64,000 nucleotides of DNA from Mycobacterium sp. E1747. Its GTDB lineage: Bacteria; Actinomycetota; Actinomycetes; Mycobacteriales; Mycobacteriaceae. A model generated the notes under the pieces. That model ran no database searches. It had not been told where the DNA came from and saw nothing but the letters and a program-made list of their open reading frames with translations. The position numbers and the translations under genes are program-made. Of this stretch, positions 27,718 to 37,143 are shown piece by piece; within the stretch, counting starts at the first letter, position 1; every line of letters starts with the position of its first letter. The stretch covers positions 1 through 64,000 of the forward strand of contig NZ_LZJI01000203.1 of the NCBI RefSeq assembly GCF_001667775.1, written 5' to 3'.

Positions 27718-29331
27718 CTAGTCGTCGGTCGGTCGGACCGGCGCACTCTTCGGTAGGAAAGCCGCCGGGATGATGGTGAACGCCACCAGAGCGACCGCCA
27801 GTACGAAGACCGTCGTGTACGCGTGGGAAAGATTGTTCAACAGGGCGCTCGCGACATCGGGCGGCAGCGCGTGCCGCGCTGCTCCCGAGGCCTCAGCCCC
27901 CGGCCCGTGCCCGCCGACGTTGGACGGCGCGGACGCGGCCTTGCCCGCGATGATGTCGTTGCGGTTGATCTGAGTCGTCACGATGACAGCCATCAGGGAG
28001 GCTCCGATGGAGCTACTCACCTCGAGGTTGACACTCACCAAGGTCGTGCCGCGTGCGATCTGGGCTGGGGAAAGTGCCTGAACGACCGCCGCGCCGAGCG
28101 GCGCGGTGGTGCAGCCGATACCCAGTCCCATGATCGCCAACCCGATCAGCAGCGTAGGTAGATAGTCGGCATGCCTGGCCACGCCGAAGGCGAAGATGCC
28201 CAGACCTCCCGCGATCAGGGGGAGGCCGAGCAACACGACCTTGCCCGGGCCGCGCTTGTCCGCGTACACCCCGGCAAGTGGCATGGTCAACGCGGCTCCC
28301 AGGGCCTGGGGGATCAGGCTCATCGCCGACTGCATCGGGGTTTCGTTCATTACCAGCTGGAAGTAGCTCGGCAACGTGAGCCCGGCTCCTACGTAGCCGA
28401 CGGTGAAGACCAGCAGCGTCAGGTTGGCCTGCGTGACCACCCGGTTCTTCAGCAACCTCAAGTCGATAAGCGGATGATCAGTGCGACGCCAGGCGTGCAA
28501 GACGAACGCGGTAATCAGGATGAGGCCGATGATCACCGGTATCAGGACGTATCGGTCGGCTACCGTATGGCGTCCGGGAATGGACGATACCCCACACAGG
28601 AAGATCGCCACGCCCGGCGATAACAGCAGCGCACCGGTGAAGTCGAGCGCCTCGCTCGGCTCGGGACGGTCTTTCGGGAACAGGATCGCGGCAAGCAGGA
28701 TGGTGGTGACTCCGATCGGCAGGTTGATCAGGAAGATCCACTCCCAGCCGTAGGTGTCGATCACCCAGCCGCCCAGAATGGGCGCACCGATTGGCGCAAG
28801 TATCAGCGGAATGCCGCCTATCGCTATCAAGCGACCAAGTCGTTGGGGGCCGGCCTCGCGTGTCAGGATCATCGAACTCAGCGGCATGAGCATACCGCCG
28901 CCGAGACCCTGTACTACGCGGAACATGATGAGCGCCAGGATGTTTGGCGCCAAGGCGCAGAGCAGCGAGCCTAGGGTGAAAACAAAAACCGCGCCCATGA
29001 ACAGTCGTTTGGTGCCGAATCGATCGACTGCCCAACCGGTGACCGGGATCACGGTTGCCAACGCCAGCATGTAGCCCGCCATGGTCCACGACACAACGGC
29101 CAGGGTGGATCCGAACTGTGCGGCGAAGGTGCGTTGCGCCACGCTGACCACCGTGGTGTCCAGCAGCGCCATGATCGTGGCCATCCCACACACGGCCGCG
29201 ACCCGGAACAGTGCGGCGTCCAGCTTGTCGGGATACTGCCGCTCGTCCGCGTTTGATTGTCCGGTGGCAGCACTCGGCACTGGGGGGTCGGAAGTCACGG
29301 AATCGGCCTTCTGCATGGCGTTGCCGAGCAT
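27718..29331 (-). CDS. emrB: MFS exporter, DHA2 (14-TMS, EmrB/QacA) family
   Basis: 537 residues, about 14 hydrophobic helices. DHA2 signatures: motif A-like GWAVDRFGTKRLF in loop 2-3, motif C-type segment GGWVIDTYGWEWIFLINLPIG. The N-terminal ~40 residues are hydrophilic (MQKADSVTSDPPVPSAATGQ). Inner-membrane proton antiporter for drugs or lipophilic compounds; substrate unknown. A close paralogue lies immediately upstream on the same strand, and 185 bases separate them, enough for its own promoter. Confidence 0.9.
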   Translation of the reverse strand: MLGNAMQKADSVTSDPPVPSAATGQSNADERQYPDKLDAALFRVAAVCGMATIMALLDTTVVSVAQRTFAAQFGSTLAVVSWTMAGYMLALATVIPVTGWAVDRFGTKRLFMGAVFVFTLGSLLCALAPNILALIMFRVVQGLGGGMLMPLSSMILTREAGPQRLGRLIAIGGIPLILAPIGAPILGGWVIDTYGWEWIFLINLPIGVTTILLAAILFPKDRPEPSEALDFTGALLLSPGVAIFLCGVSSIPGRHTVADRYVLIPVIIGLILITAFVLHAWRRTDHPLIDLRLLKNRVVTQANLTLLVFTVGYVGAGLTLPSYFQLVMNETPMQSAMSLIPQALGAALTMPLAGVYADKRGPGKVVLLGLPLIAGGLGIFAFGVARHADYLPTLLIGLAIMGLGIGCTTAPLGAAVVQALSPAQIARGTTLVSVNLEVSSSIGASLMAVIVTTQINRNDIIAGKAASAPSNVGGHGPGAEASGAARHALPPDVASALLNNLSHAYTTVFVLAVALVAFTIIPAAFLPKSAPVRPTDD

Positions 29332-29516
29332 ATCTGTACCCGTACCCTCACGCGGACCCTTTCAGACGTTTGCTCCGGCCCCCGTCTTAATCTGCCGTTT
29401 GGGCTTGGTTCGATATCAGCTCACCACCATACCCAGGACCGTGAACTGGATCGGCACGGCGTCGCACCGCGCCCTGCTGCCTGCAGCTTCACCCACTTGC
29501 ACGGCGCTCGTGCGTG

Positions 29517-31136
29517 CTAATGGCCCACCGTTTGGCTCGCCGGCTTTTTCGGCAGAAAAGACGCCGGAATGATCGTGAACACCACTAACACCACGGCTAT
29601 CACAAATACCGACGTATAGGCGCGGGAAAGGTCATGCACGACGTTGTCCCAAAAGCCGGCGCTCAGCGTCTGGCGCGGTATCGCGGCCTGGTCGACGGGA
29701 ACCCCGCTGACCGCGGCCTGCTGCTGTAGCGCCGCGAGTTTGTTGGCGGCGACGATGTTGTCGCTGCGATTGAACTGATTGGTCAGGATCATCGACATCA
29801 AGGCCGTGCCGACCGACCCGCCTACCTGATGGCTGACACTCATCAGCGTCGTGCCGCTGGCGATCTGGTGGGGGGCCAGCGCCTGCACCGCGGCGACGGA
29901 CAACGGCATCATGGTGCAGCCCATCCCGAGGCCCATGATTGCCAGCCCAATCAGCAGCGTGGGCGAGTAGTCCGCCTGCCTGGCCACGCCGATGGCGAAC
30001 GTGCCGAGGCCGGCGGTGATCAGCGCGATACCGACCAGCACGACCTTGCCGGGCCCCTGTCGGTCCACCAAGGGCCCGGTCAGACGCATGGTCAGCATCG
30101 CGCCGAGTCCCTGGGGGATCATGAGCAGGCCCGCCTGCATCGGCGTCTGGTGCAGCACCTCTTGGAAGTAACTCGGCAGGAGTAGGCCGGCGCCGAAGAA
30201 GGCGCCGGCGAAGACCACCATCGTCACATTGGCGTGGGTGAGCACCGGGTTGCGGAACAACCGCAGATCAATGAGTGGATGATCGGTGCGGTGCCACGCG
30301 TGCGCGACGAACCCGGCGATCAGGGCGAGGCCGATGGTGGCCGGTATGAGCACGTGGCGGTCGGCGATGGTGCCGCATCGCGGGATCGATGACACCGCGA
30401 ACAAGAACATGGCCAGCCCGGGTGACAGCAGCAGCACGCCGACGAGGTCGAAGGTTTCCGACCGCGACGGGTGGTCCCGGGGAAAGACGATCGCCCCGAG
30501 TGCGATGGTCACGAGTCCGATCGGCAGGTTGATCAGGAATATCCACCGCCAGCTCGACGTGTCGATGAGCCAGCCGCCCAGGATCGGGCCACCGATCGGG
30601 GCGAGCAGCATCGGGATGCTCAGAATCGACATCAGGCGACCGAGTCGCCGCGGGCCCGCTTCACGCGTCAAGATCACGAAACTCAGGGGCAGCAGCATGC
30701 CGCCACCGATCCCTTGGGCTACCCGAAAGGCAATGAGCTGCAGGATATTTGCGGCCAGCGCGCACAGAAGGGAGCCCAGTGTGAAGGCGAGCACGGAGCC
30801 CAGGAAAAGCCGTTTGGTGCCGAACCGGTCGGCCGCCCACCCGGTGATCGGTATGACCGTCGCCAACGCCAGCGTGTAGCCCGTCATCGTCCATGCGACG
30901 ACCGCCTGTGAAGACCCGAATTGGTCGATGAAGGTGCGCTGGGCCACGCTGACGACGGTGACGTCCACGATCGCCATGACCGTGGCCAGGATGCACACTC
31001 CGGAAATCCGCAGCAGGCCGGCGTCCAGCTTATCCGGATAGTCCCGCTCGCCCGCGCCCGGCTGCGGGGCGGGGTCGAAAGGCGGCGGCGTGTCGGCCGC
31101 CACGTACGGGGCCTGATCCATGGCGTTGCTTAGCAT
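29517..31136 (-). CDS. MFS exporter, DHA2 family (tandem paralogue)
   Basis: 539 residues with the same architecture as its neighbour: GWAADRFGTKRLFLG, GGWLIDTSSWRWIFLINLPIGL, and an almost identical N-terminal leader (MLSNAMDQAPYV against MLGNAMQKADSV). The two are clearly a tandem duplication that has diverged most in the C-terminal extracellular loop. Inner membrane efflux. I recall only one emrB at this site in M. tuberculosis. Confidence 0.9.
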   Translation of the reverse strand: MLSNAMDQAPYVAADTPPPFDPAPQPGAGERDYPDKLDAGLLRISGVCILATVMAIVDVTVVSVAQRTFIDQFGSSQAVVAWTMTGYTLALATVIPITGWAADRFGTKRLFLGSVLAFTLGSLLCALAANILQLIAFRVAQGIGGGMLLPLSFVILTREAGPRRLGRLMSILSIPMLLAPIGGPILGGWLIDTSSWRWIFLINLPIGLVTIALGAIVFPRDHPSRSETFDLVGVLLLSPGLAMFLFAVSSIPRCGTIADRHVLIPATIGLALIAGFVAHAWHRTDHPLIDLRLFRNPVLTHANVTMVVFAGAFFGAGLLLPSYFQEVLHQTPMQAGLLMIPQGLGAMLTMRLTGPLVDRQGPGKVVLVGIALITAGLGTFAIGVARQADYSPTLLIGLAIMGLGMGCTMMPLSVAAVQALAPHQIASGTTLMSVSHQVGGSVGTALMSMILTNQFNRSDNIVAANKLAALQQQAAVSGVPVDQAAIPRQTLSAGFWDNVVHDLSRAYTSVFVIAVVLVVFTIIPASFLPKKPASQTVGH

Positions 31137-31283
31137 ATCGAACTGATTCCTTCACCGTGTGGGCGCGGGGCCCGTTCCGGGTGGCGCGCAGGTCGCCCGA
31201 CCTGCGGCCCAGCGGTATCGATATACGCCTGCCGTCTGCGTGTCCTTCACCGTTCCGAAACCTGAGGTCGTCAAACTGCGGGT

Positions 31284-31988
31284 GTGGCTGGAAAATTGAT
31301 CGTCTCGGTCTCGGGGATCGGCGAACGCACCCTGAACGACGTCGAGGCGTTCTGCGCTCAAATGGATGCTCGTAACGTGCCGGTGTCGCTCTTGGTTGCT
31401 CCCCGGCTCAGCGGCGACTATCGGCTCGACCGCGACCCGCACACGGTCGAATGGCTGACCGAGCGCAGGTCCGGTGGCGACGCGATCGTGCTGCACGGCT
31501 ATGACGATGCGGCCACCAAGAAGCGTCGCGGTGAGTTCGCCATCCTGCGCGCCCACGAGGCCAACCTGCGGCTAATGGCCGCCGACCGGGTGCTCGAGCA
31601 CCTCGGCCTGCGCACCCGGCTGTTCGCTGCGCCCGGCTGGGTGGTGTCCCCGGGCGTGGTCAAAGCCTTGCCCGACAACGGTTTTCGGCTACTCGCGGAT
31701 CTGCACGGAATCACCGACCTGGCCCAGCACGCCACCGTGCGCTCGCGCGTATTGGGCATCGGGGAAGGCTTTCTCACCGAGCCGTGGTGGTGCCGGATGG
31801 TGGTGCTGTCCGCCGAGCGGATCGCCCGCCGGGGCGGCGTCGTGCGGGTCGCCGTGGCCGCCCGCCACTTGCGCAAGCCCGGGCCCCTGCAGGCCATGGT
31901 CGACGCCGTGGACCTGTCGCTGATGCATGGCTGCGCACCGACGGTGTACCGCTGGCGGCGCGACAAGGCCATTCTCGACGCGGCCTGA
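31284..31988 (+). CDS. DUF2334 / polysaccharide deacetylase-like protein
   Basis: 234 residues, GTG start. KLIVSVSGIGERTLNDV, VSLLVAPRL, DAIVLHGYDD and LFAAPGWVVSPG follow the NodB-like deacetylase barrel pattern, in which the ALVLHGYDD motif carries a metal-site His and Asp. No signal peptide. Rv0784 by position. It precedes the FAD dehydrogenase by 41 bases and may be co-transcribed. Deacetylase activity is inferred only. Confidence 0.75.
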   Translation: MAGKLIVSVSGIGERTLNDVEAFCAQMDARNVPVSLLVAPRLSGDYRLDRDPHTVEWLTERRSGGDAIVLHGYDDAATKKRRGEFAILRAHEANLRLMAADRVLEHLGLRTRLFAAPGWVVSPGVVKALPDNGFRLLADLHGITDLAQHATVRSRVLGIGEGFLTEPWWCRMVVLSAERIARRGGVVRVAVAARHLRKPGPLQAMVDAVDLSLMHGCAPTVYRWRRDKAILDAA

Positions 31989-32029
31989 CGAAGCGCCCCC
32001 GCTCGGCGCGGGCACTACCCTGGTCGGAC

Positions 32030-33697
32030 ATGAGCGATTCTTCGGCCGCGGGGCTCGGCGCCGACGCCGTCATCGTCGGCGCGGGACTCGCGGGCTTGGT
32101 GGCCGCCTGCGAATTGGTGGACCGGGGGCTGCGGGTGTTGATCCTCGACCAGGAGAGCAGCGCCAACCTGGGTGGGCAAGCCTTCTGGTCGTTCGGTGGC
32201 CTGTTCTTCGTCGACAGCCCCGAGCAGCGCCGGCTGGGGATTCGCGACAGCCACGAACTCGCCCTACAAGACTGGCTCGGTACCGCGGCATTCGATCGGC
32301 CCGAGGACTACTGGCCACGCCAATGGGCGCACGCCTATGTCGATTTCGCCGCGGGAGAGAAGCGCCGTTGGCTGCGTGACCGGGGGCTGAAGATCTTCCC
32401 GCTGGTGGGCTGGGCCGAACGCGGCGGCTATGACGCACAGGGACACGGCAATTCGGTCCCCCGCTTCCATATCACCTGGGGTACCGGGCCGGCCCTGGTT
32501 GAAATCTTCGCCCGTCAGCTGCGGGACCGCTCTACCGTGCGCTTCGCACACCGCCACCGGGTCGACGAGTTGATCGTCGAGGGTGGCGCGGTGACCGGTG
32601 TCCGGGGCACGGTGCTCGAGCCTTCGGCCGTACCCAGGGGTGTGGCGTCGTCACGAACACCCGTGGGGCAGTTCGAGTTCCGCGTGCCCGCGGTGATCGT
32701 CACGAGCGGCGGGATCGGCGGCAACCATGAGCTGGTGCGTAAGAATTGGCCCGAGCGCATGGGCCGCATACCCGAGCAGCTACTTAGCGGGGTGCCCGCC
32801 CACGTCGACGGCAGGATGATCGGCATTTCCCAGCGGGCCGGCGCACGGGTGATCAACCCGGACCGGATGTGGCACTACACGGAGGGAATCACCAACTACG
32901 ATCCCATCTGGCCGCTGCACGGCATCCGCATCATCCCCGGACCGTCGTCGTTGTGGCTCGACGCGACGGGCAAGCGGCTACCGGTACCGCTGTACCCCGG
33001 CTTCGACACCCTGGGCACGTTGGAATACATCACCAGATCCGAGTATGACTACACATGGTTCGTTTTGAACGCCAAGATCATTGAGAAAGAATTCGCACTC
33101 TCCGGGCAGGAACAGAATCCCGATCTGACCGGGCAGAGCCTGCGCGAGCTGCTGCGTAACCGGGCGCGCCCCGGGCCGCCCGGCCCGGTGCAGGCGTTCG
33201 TCGACCGGGGAGTGGACTTCGTCAGCGCGAACACGTTGCGCGAGTTGGTAACCGCGATGAACAAGCTGTCCGACGTGGCGCCGCTGGACTACGCCACCGT
33301 GGAGGCCGAGGTGACCGCCCGCGACCGCGAGGTGGCCAACAAGTTCAGCAAGGACGGACAGATCACCGCCATCCGCGCCGCCCGCGGCTATCTGGGCGAT
33401 CGGCTGGGACGGGTGGTGGCACCCCACCGGCTGACCGACCCCAAGGCGGGGCCGATGATCGCGGTCAAGTTGCACATCCTGACCCGAAAGACGTTGGGCG
33501 GCATAGAGACCGACCTGGCCGGCCGTGTGCTGAAGGCCGACGGGACGCCGCTGACCGGGTTGTACGCCGCGGGCGAGGTGGCCGGGTTCGGCGGGGGCGG
33601 CGTGCACGGCTACCGCGCCCTGGAGGGCACATTCTTGGGCGGGTGCATCTTCTCCGGGCGCGCCGCCGGCCGCGGTGTCGGCGACGATATCGCCTAG
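32030..33697 (+). CDS. FAD-binding dehydrogenase (ketosteroid-dehydrogenase-like)
   Basis: 555 residues from the ATG at 32030. N-terminal dinucleotide fold AVIVGAGLAGLVAACELVDRGLRVLILDQE; C-terminal FAD-binding AAGEVAGFGGGGVHGYRALEGT. It belongs to the fumarate reductase / 3-ketosteroid-delta1-dehydrogenase superfamily. Rv0785 by position. Ends in a strong bidirectional hairpin shared with the convergent metallo-hydrolase. The substrate is not predictable. Confidence 0.88.
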   Translation: MSDSSAAGLGADAVIVGAGLAGLVAACELVDRGLRVLILDQESSANLGGQAFWSFGGLFFVDSPEQRRLGIRDSHELALQDWLGTAAFDRPEDYWPRQWAHAYVDFAAGEKRRWLRDRGLKIFPLVGWAERGGYDAQGHGNSVPRFHITWGTGPALVEIFARQLRDRSTVRFAHRHRVDELIVEGGAVTGVRGTVLEPSAVPRGVASSRTPVGQFEFRVPAVIVTSGGIGGNHELVRKNWPERMGRIPEQLLSGVPAHVDGRMIGISQRAGARVINPDRMWHYTEGITNYDPIWPLHGIRIIPGPSSLWLDATGKRLPVPLYPGFDTLGTLEYITRSEYDYTWFVLNAKIIEKEFALSGQEQNPDLTGQSLRELLRNRARPGPPGPVQAFVDRGVDFVSANTLRELVTAMNKLSDVAPLDYATVEAEVTARDREVANKFSKDGQITAIRAARGYLGDRLGRVVAPHRLTDPKAGPMIAVKLHILTRKTLGGIETDLAGRVLKADGTPLTGLYAAGEVAGFGGGGVHGYRALEGTFLGGCIFSGRAAGRGVGDDIA

Positions 33698-33704
33698 CGG
33701 CTTC

Positions 33705-33768
33705 GGGCGAGCAGACGCAAAATCGCAGTGCGGGGGCACCGATTGTGCGATTTTGCGTCTATTCGCCC
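33705..33768. terminator. Large hairpin between convergent genes
   Basis: Arms of 23 bases (33705-33727 and 33746-33768) match at 21 positions around an 18-base loop; the core is AGACGCAAAATCGCA / TGCGATTTTGCGTCT. Lies between the convergent FAD dehydrogenase and metallo-hydrolase, so probably a bidirectional terminator. The GCGAGCAGACGCAAAATCGC core is one I recognise as dispersed through mycobacterial intergenic regions. Confidence 0.85.
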
Positions 33769-34406
33769 TAGAAGGTGACTGCGTCCTCTTCGGGGAGCAC
33801 TTGGAAGTCGGTGGTGGTCATCTCGGTGAGCCGGCCGTAATAGATGCCGCGCGCGTCGGGGGCGATGATCCCTTGGTGGATGGGCACGGCGCGCGCGGGC
33901 GCGACCGCTCGCAGATAGTCGACGGCCTCGGAGATCTTCATCCACGGCGCGGCCGCCGGCGTAGCCAACACGTCGACCGGCTCGTCGGGCACGAACAGCG
34001 CATCACCGGGATGCATCAGTCTGGCCCGATGATCGCCGTCGCCCACCAGAAACGAAATGTTCTCTATCACAGGGATTTCCGGGTGGATGACGGCGTGTTT
34101 GCCGCCCACGGCGCGCACTGTCAGTTCACCGATCCGCAGTTGGTCACCGACGTGCACCGCCTGGCACGGCGCCCCGAGCTGGGCGGCGGTTTGCGGGTCG
34201 GCGTACAGGGCCGCGCCCGGGTTGCCTTCGAGCAGCGCCGGCAGGCGGGCGCCGTCCACGTGGTCGGGGTGCTGATGGGTGATCAGGATGGCCGACAGCC
34301 CGGTTATGCCCTCGAAACCGTGCGCGAAGGTTCCGGGATCGAAGAGCACGCGGGCCTGGTCGAATTCTGCAAGTAGACAGGAGTGGCCGAAATGCGTCAG
34401 TTGCAT
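33768..34406 (-). CDS. Metallo-beta-lactamase fold hydrolase
   Basis: 212 residues from the ATG at 34406. The zinc motif HxHxDH is THQHPDHVDG; further ligands are likely in MHPGDALF and near the C-terminal HQGIIAPDA. The small single-domain form resembles UlaG/YhfI-type hydrolases. Rv0786c by position. The longer frame upstream overlaps the divergent secreted-protein gene and is not coding. Confidence 0.88.
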   Translation of the reverse strand: MQLTHFGHSCLLAEFDQARVLFDPGTFAHGFEGITGLSAILITHQHPDHVDGARLPALLEGNPGAALYADPQTAAQLGAPCQAVHVGDQLRIGELTVRAVGGKHAVIHPEIPVIENISFLVGDGDHRARLMHPGDALFVPDEPVDVLATPAAAPWMKISEAVDYLRAVAPARAVPIHQGIIAPDARGIYYGRLTEMTTTDFQVLPEEDAVTF

Positions 34407-34435
34407 GTCTACGATTGTGCCCTGACGGAAGGGTG

Positions 34436-35119
34436 ATGCCGATGCGGGTGATCCTGGCGACCATCGTGGTGGTCGGCGGCCTCGCGGTGGCGTTGGTCGT
34501 CGCGGTGCCCGCACATACCGACCCGCAGGCTTGCCCGCCCGTATGCGACCAGATCCCGGATTCCGCCTGGATCCAGCGACGGGCCGTGCCACTGGACCCC
34601 GTTTACGGTTGGCCCGCGCTGGCGGGGCTGGCGGCGCAGGTGACCGGGGCGGCGCCCGCGCCCCGATTCCGGTTCGAGGAGCTCTGCGCCACGGCTCCGG
34701 TGGTGCGGGACCCCCGCGGCGCGGCGGTCGTGGCGCGCGCCACCGTCGCCCATCCCGAGGGGCAGTGGCAGTTGCAGGCGCAGATCCTGCACTGGCGCGG
34801 CGATACGGCCAGCGGCGGCGCCATCGCTTCTTCGGCGTTCAGTGCTGCCGTGGGCGCGCTGCGCTCCTGTCAGCAGCGGGCGCCGCTGCAATCCCCATCG
34901 ATCACTACCGACGAAACCACCCGGATGGCCGCGGTGATCAGCGGTCCCATCGTCATGCACACCTATCTGGTCGCCCACCCGTCGAGCAGCACGATCAGCG
35001 AACTCACGCTCTGGTCGTCGGCACCGCCGCAGGTTGCTTGGCCTGCCATGGCCGACGATCCGGTGCTGAACGCGATGACCGCGCCCCTGTGCGAGGCCTA
35101 CATTGCGTCGTGCCCGTAG
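34436..35119 (+). CDS. Secreted or membrane-anchored conserved mycobacterial protein
   Basis: 227 residues. MPMRVILATIVVVGGLAVALVVA is a signal peptide or membrane anchor, then paired cysteines QACPPVCDQIPDSAWIQ, and further cysteines (EELCATAP, LRSCQQ, APLCEAYIASCP) suggest an extracytoplasmic disulfide-bonded fold. ATG at 34436 follows GGAAGGG. Rv0787 by position. Immediately precedes purS-purQ but is probably unrelated in function. I cannot name a family. Confidence 0.75.
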   Translation: MPMRVILATIVVVGGLAVALVVAVPAHTDPQACPPVCDQIPDSAWIQRRAVPLDPVYGWPALAGLAAQVTGAAPAPRFRFEELCATAPVVRDPRGAAVVARATVAHPEGQWQLQAQILHWRGDTASGGAIASSAFSAAVGALRSCQQRAPLQSPSITTDETTRMAAVISGPIVMHTYLVAHPSSSTISELTLWSSAPPQVAWPAMADDPVLNAMTAPLCEAYIASCP

Positions 35120-35180
35120 CGGCCGAGCTGCGCTTTCGCCGGTAGAGTTGGCGCGGACACAAATCTGAGGAGGAGCGCCG

Positions 35181-35420
35181 GTGGGCCGGGTAGTCGTTCA
35201 TGTGATGCCCAAAGCGGAGATTCTCGACCCGCAGGGTCAGGCGATCGTCGGCGCGTTAGGCCGGCTCGGTCATCCGGGGATCTCAGAAGTCAGACAAGGC
35301 AAAAGGTTCGAACTCGAAGTGGACGAAACCGTCGACGACTCGGTGCTCGCCGACATAGCGGAGACGCTTTTGGCGAACACCGTGATCGAGGACTGGACGA
35401 TCAGCCGGGAGCCCCGGTGA
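35181..35420 (+). CDS. purS: FGAM synthase subunit PurS
   Basis: 79 residues, GTG start 5 bases after GAGGAGGAGCGCC. Small subunit that bridges PurL and PurQ in the bacterial three-subunit formylglycinamidine ribonucleotide synthase. VVVHVMPKAEILDPQGQAI and VRQGKRFELEVD are typical. Stop overlaps purQ start by four bases. Confidence 0.95.
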   Translation: MGRVVVHVMPKAEILDPQGQAIVGALGRLGHPGISEVRQGKRFELEVDETVDDSVLADIAETLLANTVIEDWTISREPR

Positions 35421-36091
35421 CCGCGCGGATCGGCATCATCACGTTCCCCGGGACGCTGGACGACGTCGACGCCGCCCGGGCGGCGCGGCGTGTCGGTGCC
35501 GAGGCCGTCAGCCTGTGGCACGCCGATGCCGACCTCAAGGGCGTCGACGCGGTGGTGGTGCCCGGCGGTTTCTCCTACGGTGACTACCTGCGGGCGGGTG
35601 CAATCGCCAGGTTCGCCCCGGTGATGGGTGAAGTGGTGGCCGCCGCGAACCGCGGCATGCCAGTTTTGGGCATCTGCAACGGGTTTCAGGTGCTCTGCGA
35701 GGCGGGGCTGCTGCCGGGGGCCCTGACCCGCAACGTCGGTTTGCACTTCGTCTGCCGCGATGTGTGGTTGCGCGTGGCGTCGACGTCGACGGCCTGGACG
35801 TCGCGCTTCGAGCCCGATGCGGACCTGCTGGTACCGCTGAAGTCCGGCGAGGGTCGCTACGTGGCGCCGGCCGACGTCGTCGAAGAGCTCGAGGGCGAAG
35901 GCCGGGTGGTATTCCGCTACCACGACAATCCCAACGGCTCGCTGCACGACATCGCCGGCGTCAGCTCCGCCAACGGCCGGGTGGTCGGACTGATGCCGCA
36001 TCCCGAGCACGCCATCGAAGCGTTGACGGGCCCGTCCGACGACGGCTTGGGCCTGTTTTATTCGGTGTTGGACGCGGCACTTTCGGTCTAG
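35417..36091 (+). CDS. purQ: FGAM synthase glutaminase subunit PurQ
   Basis: 224 residues. Class I glutamine amidotransferase that feeds ammonia to PurL. Nucleophile Cys in VLGICNGFQVL; the His/Glu pair in GLMPHPEHAIE; GGFSYGDYLRAGAIAR is the PurQ-specific oxyanion region. GTG start overlaps purS. The partner purL lies 16 kb downstream. Confidence 0.96.
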   Translation: MTARIGIITFPGTLDDVDAARAARRVGAEAVSLWHADADLKGVDAVVVPGGFSYGDYLRAGAIARFAPVMGEVVAAANRGMPVLGICNGFQVLCEAGLLPGALTRNVGLHFVCRDVWLRVASTSTAWTSRFEPDADLLVPLKSGEGRYVAPADVVEELEGEGRVVFRYHDNPNGSLHDIAGVSSANGRVVGLMPHPEHAIEALTGPSDDGLGLFYSVLDAALSV

Positions 36092-36232
36092 GCGGAAACC
36101 CGCCGGGCGCCTCCACACGGCGGGGGCGCGCGCCAAGCGGTGGTGCCACTCGGGATTTCGGGGCTCGCGGTTCAGCGGCGCGGAACACGCACGTCGCTCC
36201 CGCCCGTTGGGGTGAGGACTTAACCGGCAGGA

Positions 36233-36700
36233 TCAGCCGGCGTCGCGCAACAACGGATGCGCCGTCGGCAGTTCGACGGCCGGGTTGAGGTCGTCGAACA
36301 ACTCGGTCGCGTCCGCGATGGTGCGGTCGACGAAGGCAGCGAAATCGTCGAACGAGACGTTCCGTCGGATCCAGTGCGACCTGCGCGCGACCACGCCGAT
36401 CCGGTGCGGATCGGATGACCCGTGCACGATCGCCGTCACCTCGCGGTCCTGGCGGTTCCACGTGTCCGAGAAGTGCACCAGCCAGGGTCGCTCGGAGGCG
36501 GGGAAGAAGTAGCCGGGAGTGACGCGAATGATCAGCACATCGCCGTGCGCGGGCGAGATCTCGAGATGGACGTGCAAGCGCCGCGGGTTGGCGCTGGTGA
36601 CGAAGAAGTATTCGCCATCGTGGTGGCCGCGGAAATAGCGCCGCCCTCGGACGCGCAGGTACCGTTCGACCAGGTTCGCGCACGTGGGCTCGTTCGTCAT
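36233..36700 (-). CDS. YbjN-domain-like conserved protein
   Basis: 155 residues. The pattern RRYFRGHHDGEYFFV, LHVHLEISP, DVLIIRVTPGYFFPA, FSDTWNRQDREVTAIVHGSSDP and FAAFVDRTIADATELF matches actinobacterial YbjN (type III chaperone-like fold) proteins. No catalytic motif. No clear ribosome site before the ATG at 36700. It lies between purQ (convergent) and a decayed gntR gene; the Rv0789c-Rv0791c genes I would expect here are missing. Confidence 0.65.
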   Translation of the reverse strand: MTNEPTCANLVERYLRVRGRRYFRGHHDGEYFFVTSANPRRLHVHLEISPAHGDVLIIRVTPGYFFPASERPWLVHFSDTWNRQDREVTAIVHGSSDPHRIGVVARRSHWIRRNVSFDDFAAFVDRTIADATELFDDLNPAVELPTAHPLLRDAG

Positions 36701-36867
36701 GAAAACATGTTGCGGCCGGTGGCTTTGCGGATGCTGGGAGACGAACCATGAGTCACCGAAGAATGTGTTGAGAATTGGCTGAGCGAATGGGGGCGGGTTC
36801 CGTCGGCCGCCGAGGTCAGTCGGTCACACGCCGCTCGACGATCCCGGCGCCGGGGCCCGGCACGGTT

Positions 36868-37143
36868 CCTTGGCAGCGTCAGGGAAAACCGGTATCGCTC
36901 GGGGCGGTTATAAAACTCCGCGACCTCAAGGGCCTTGTCGTCTTTGCCGTGACTTATGCGTTCGAGCACAAGCACCGGAGAACCCAATGGCCGATGCAAC
37001 GCGCCGGCTACCTCGAGGGAGGCGCCGGCCGCGTGAATCTCGTAGGTGGCGCGGGCGACGGGGACCTCGAGGCGGCGCGCCCACATCGTGTAGGTGCTTT
37101 CCATCGGGTGCTCGCGGGGACGCAGCCCCGCCTAACCCGAAAG
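36868..37143 (-). pseudogene. Remnant of a GntR-family regulator (UTRA domain)
   Basis: In the minus frame around the ATG at 37104, LRPREHPMESTYTMWARRL leads into RATYEIHAAGASLEVAGAL, GSPVLVLERISHG and NRPERYRFSLTLPR, the C-terminal UTRA half of a HutC/GntR regulator. An in-frame stop lies 12 codons before that ATG and no winged-helix N-terminus is found, so the DNA-binding half is gone. The frame runs past LPR into unrelated sequence. Probably the Rv0792c counterpart. The fragment is unlikely to function. Confidence 0.65.
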
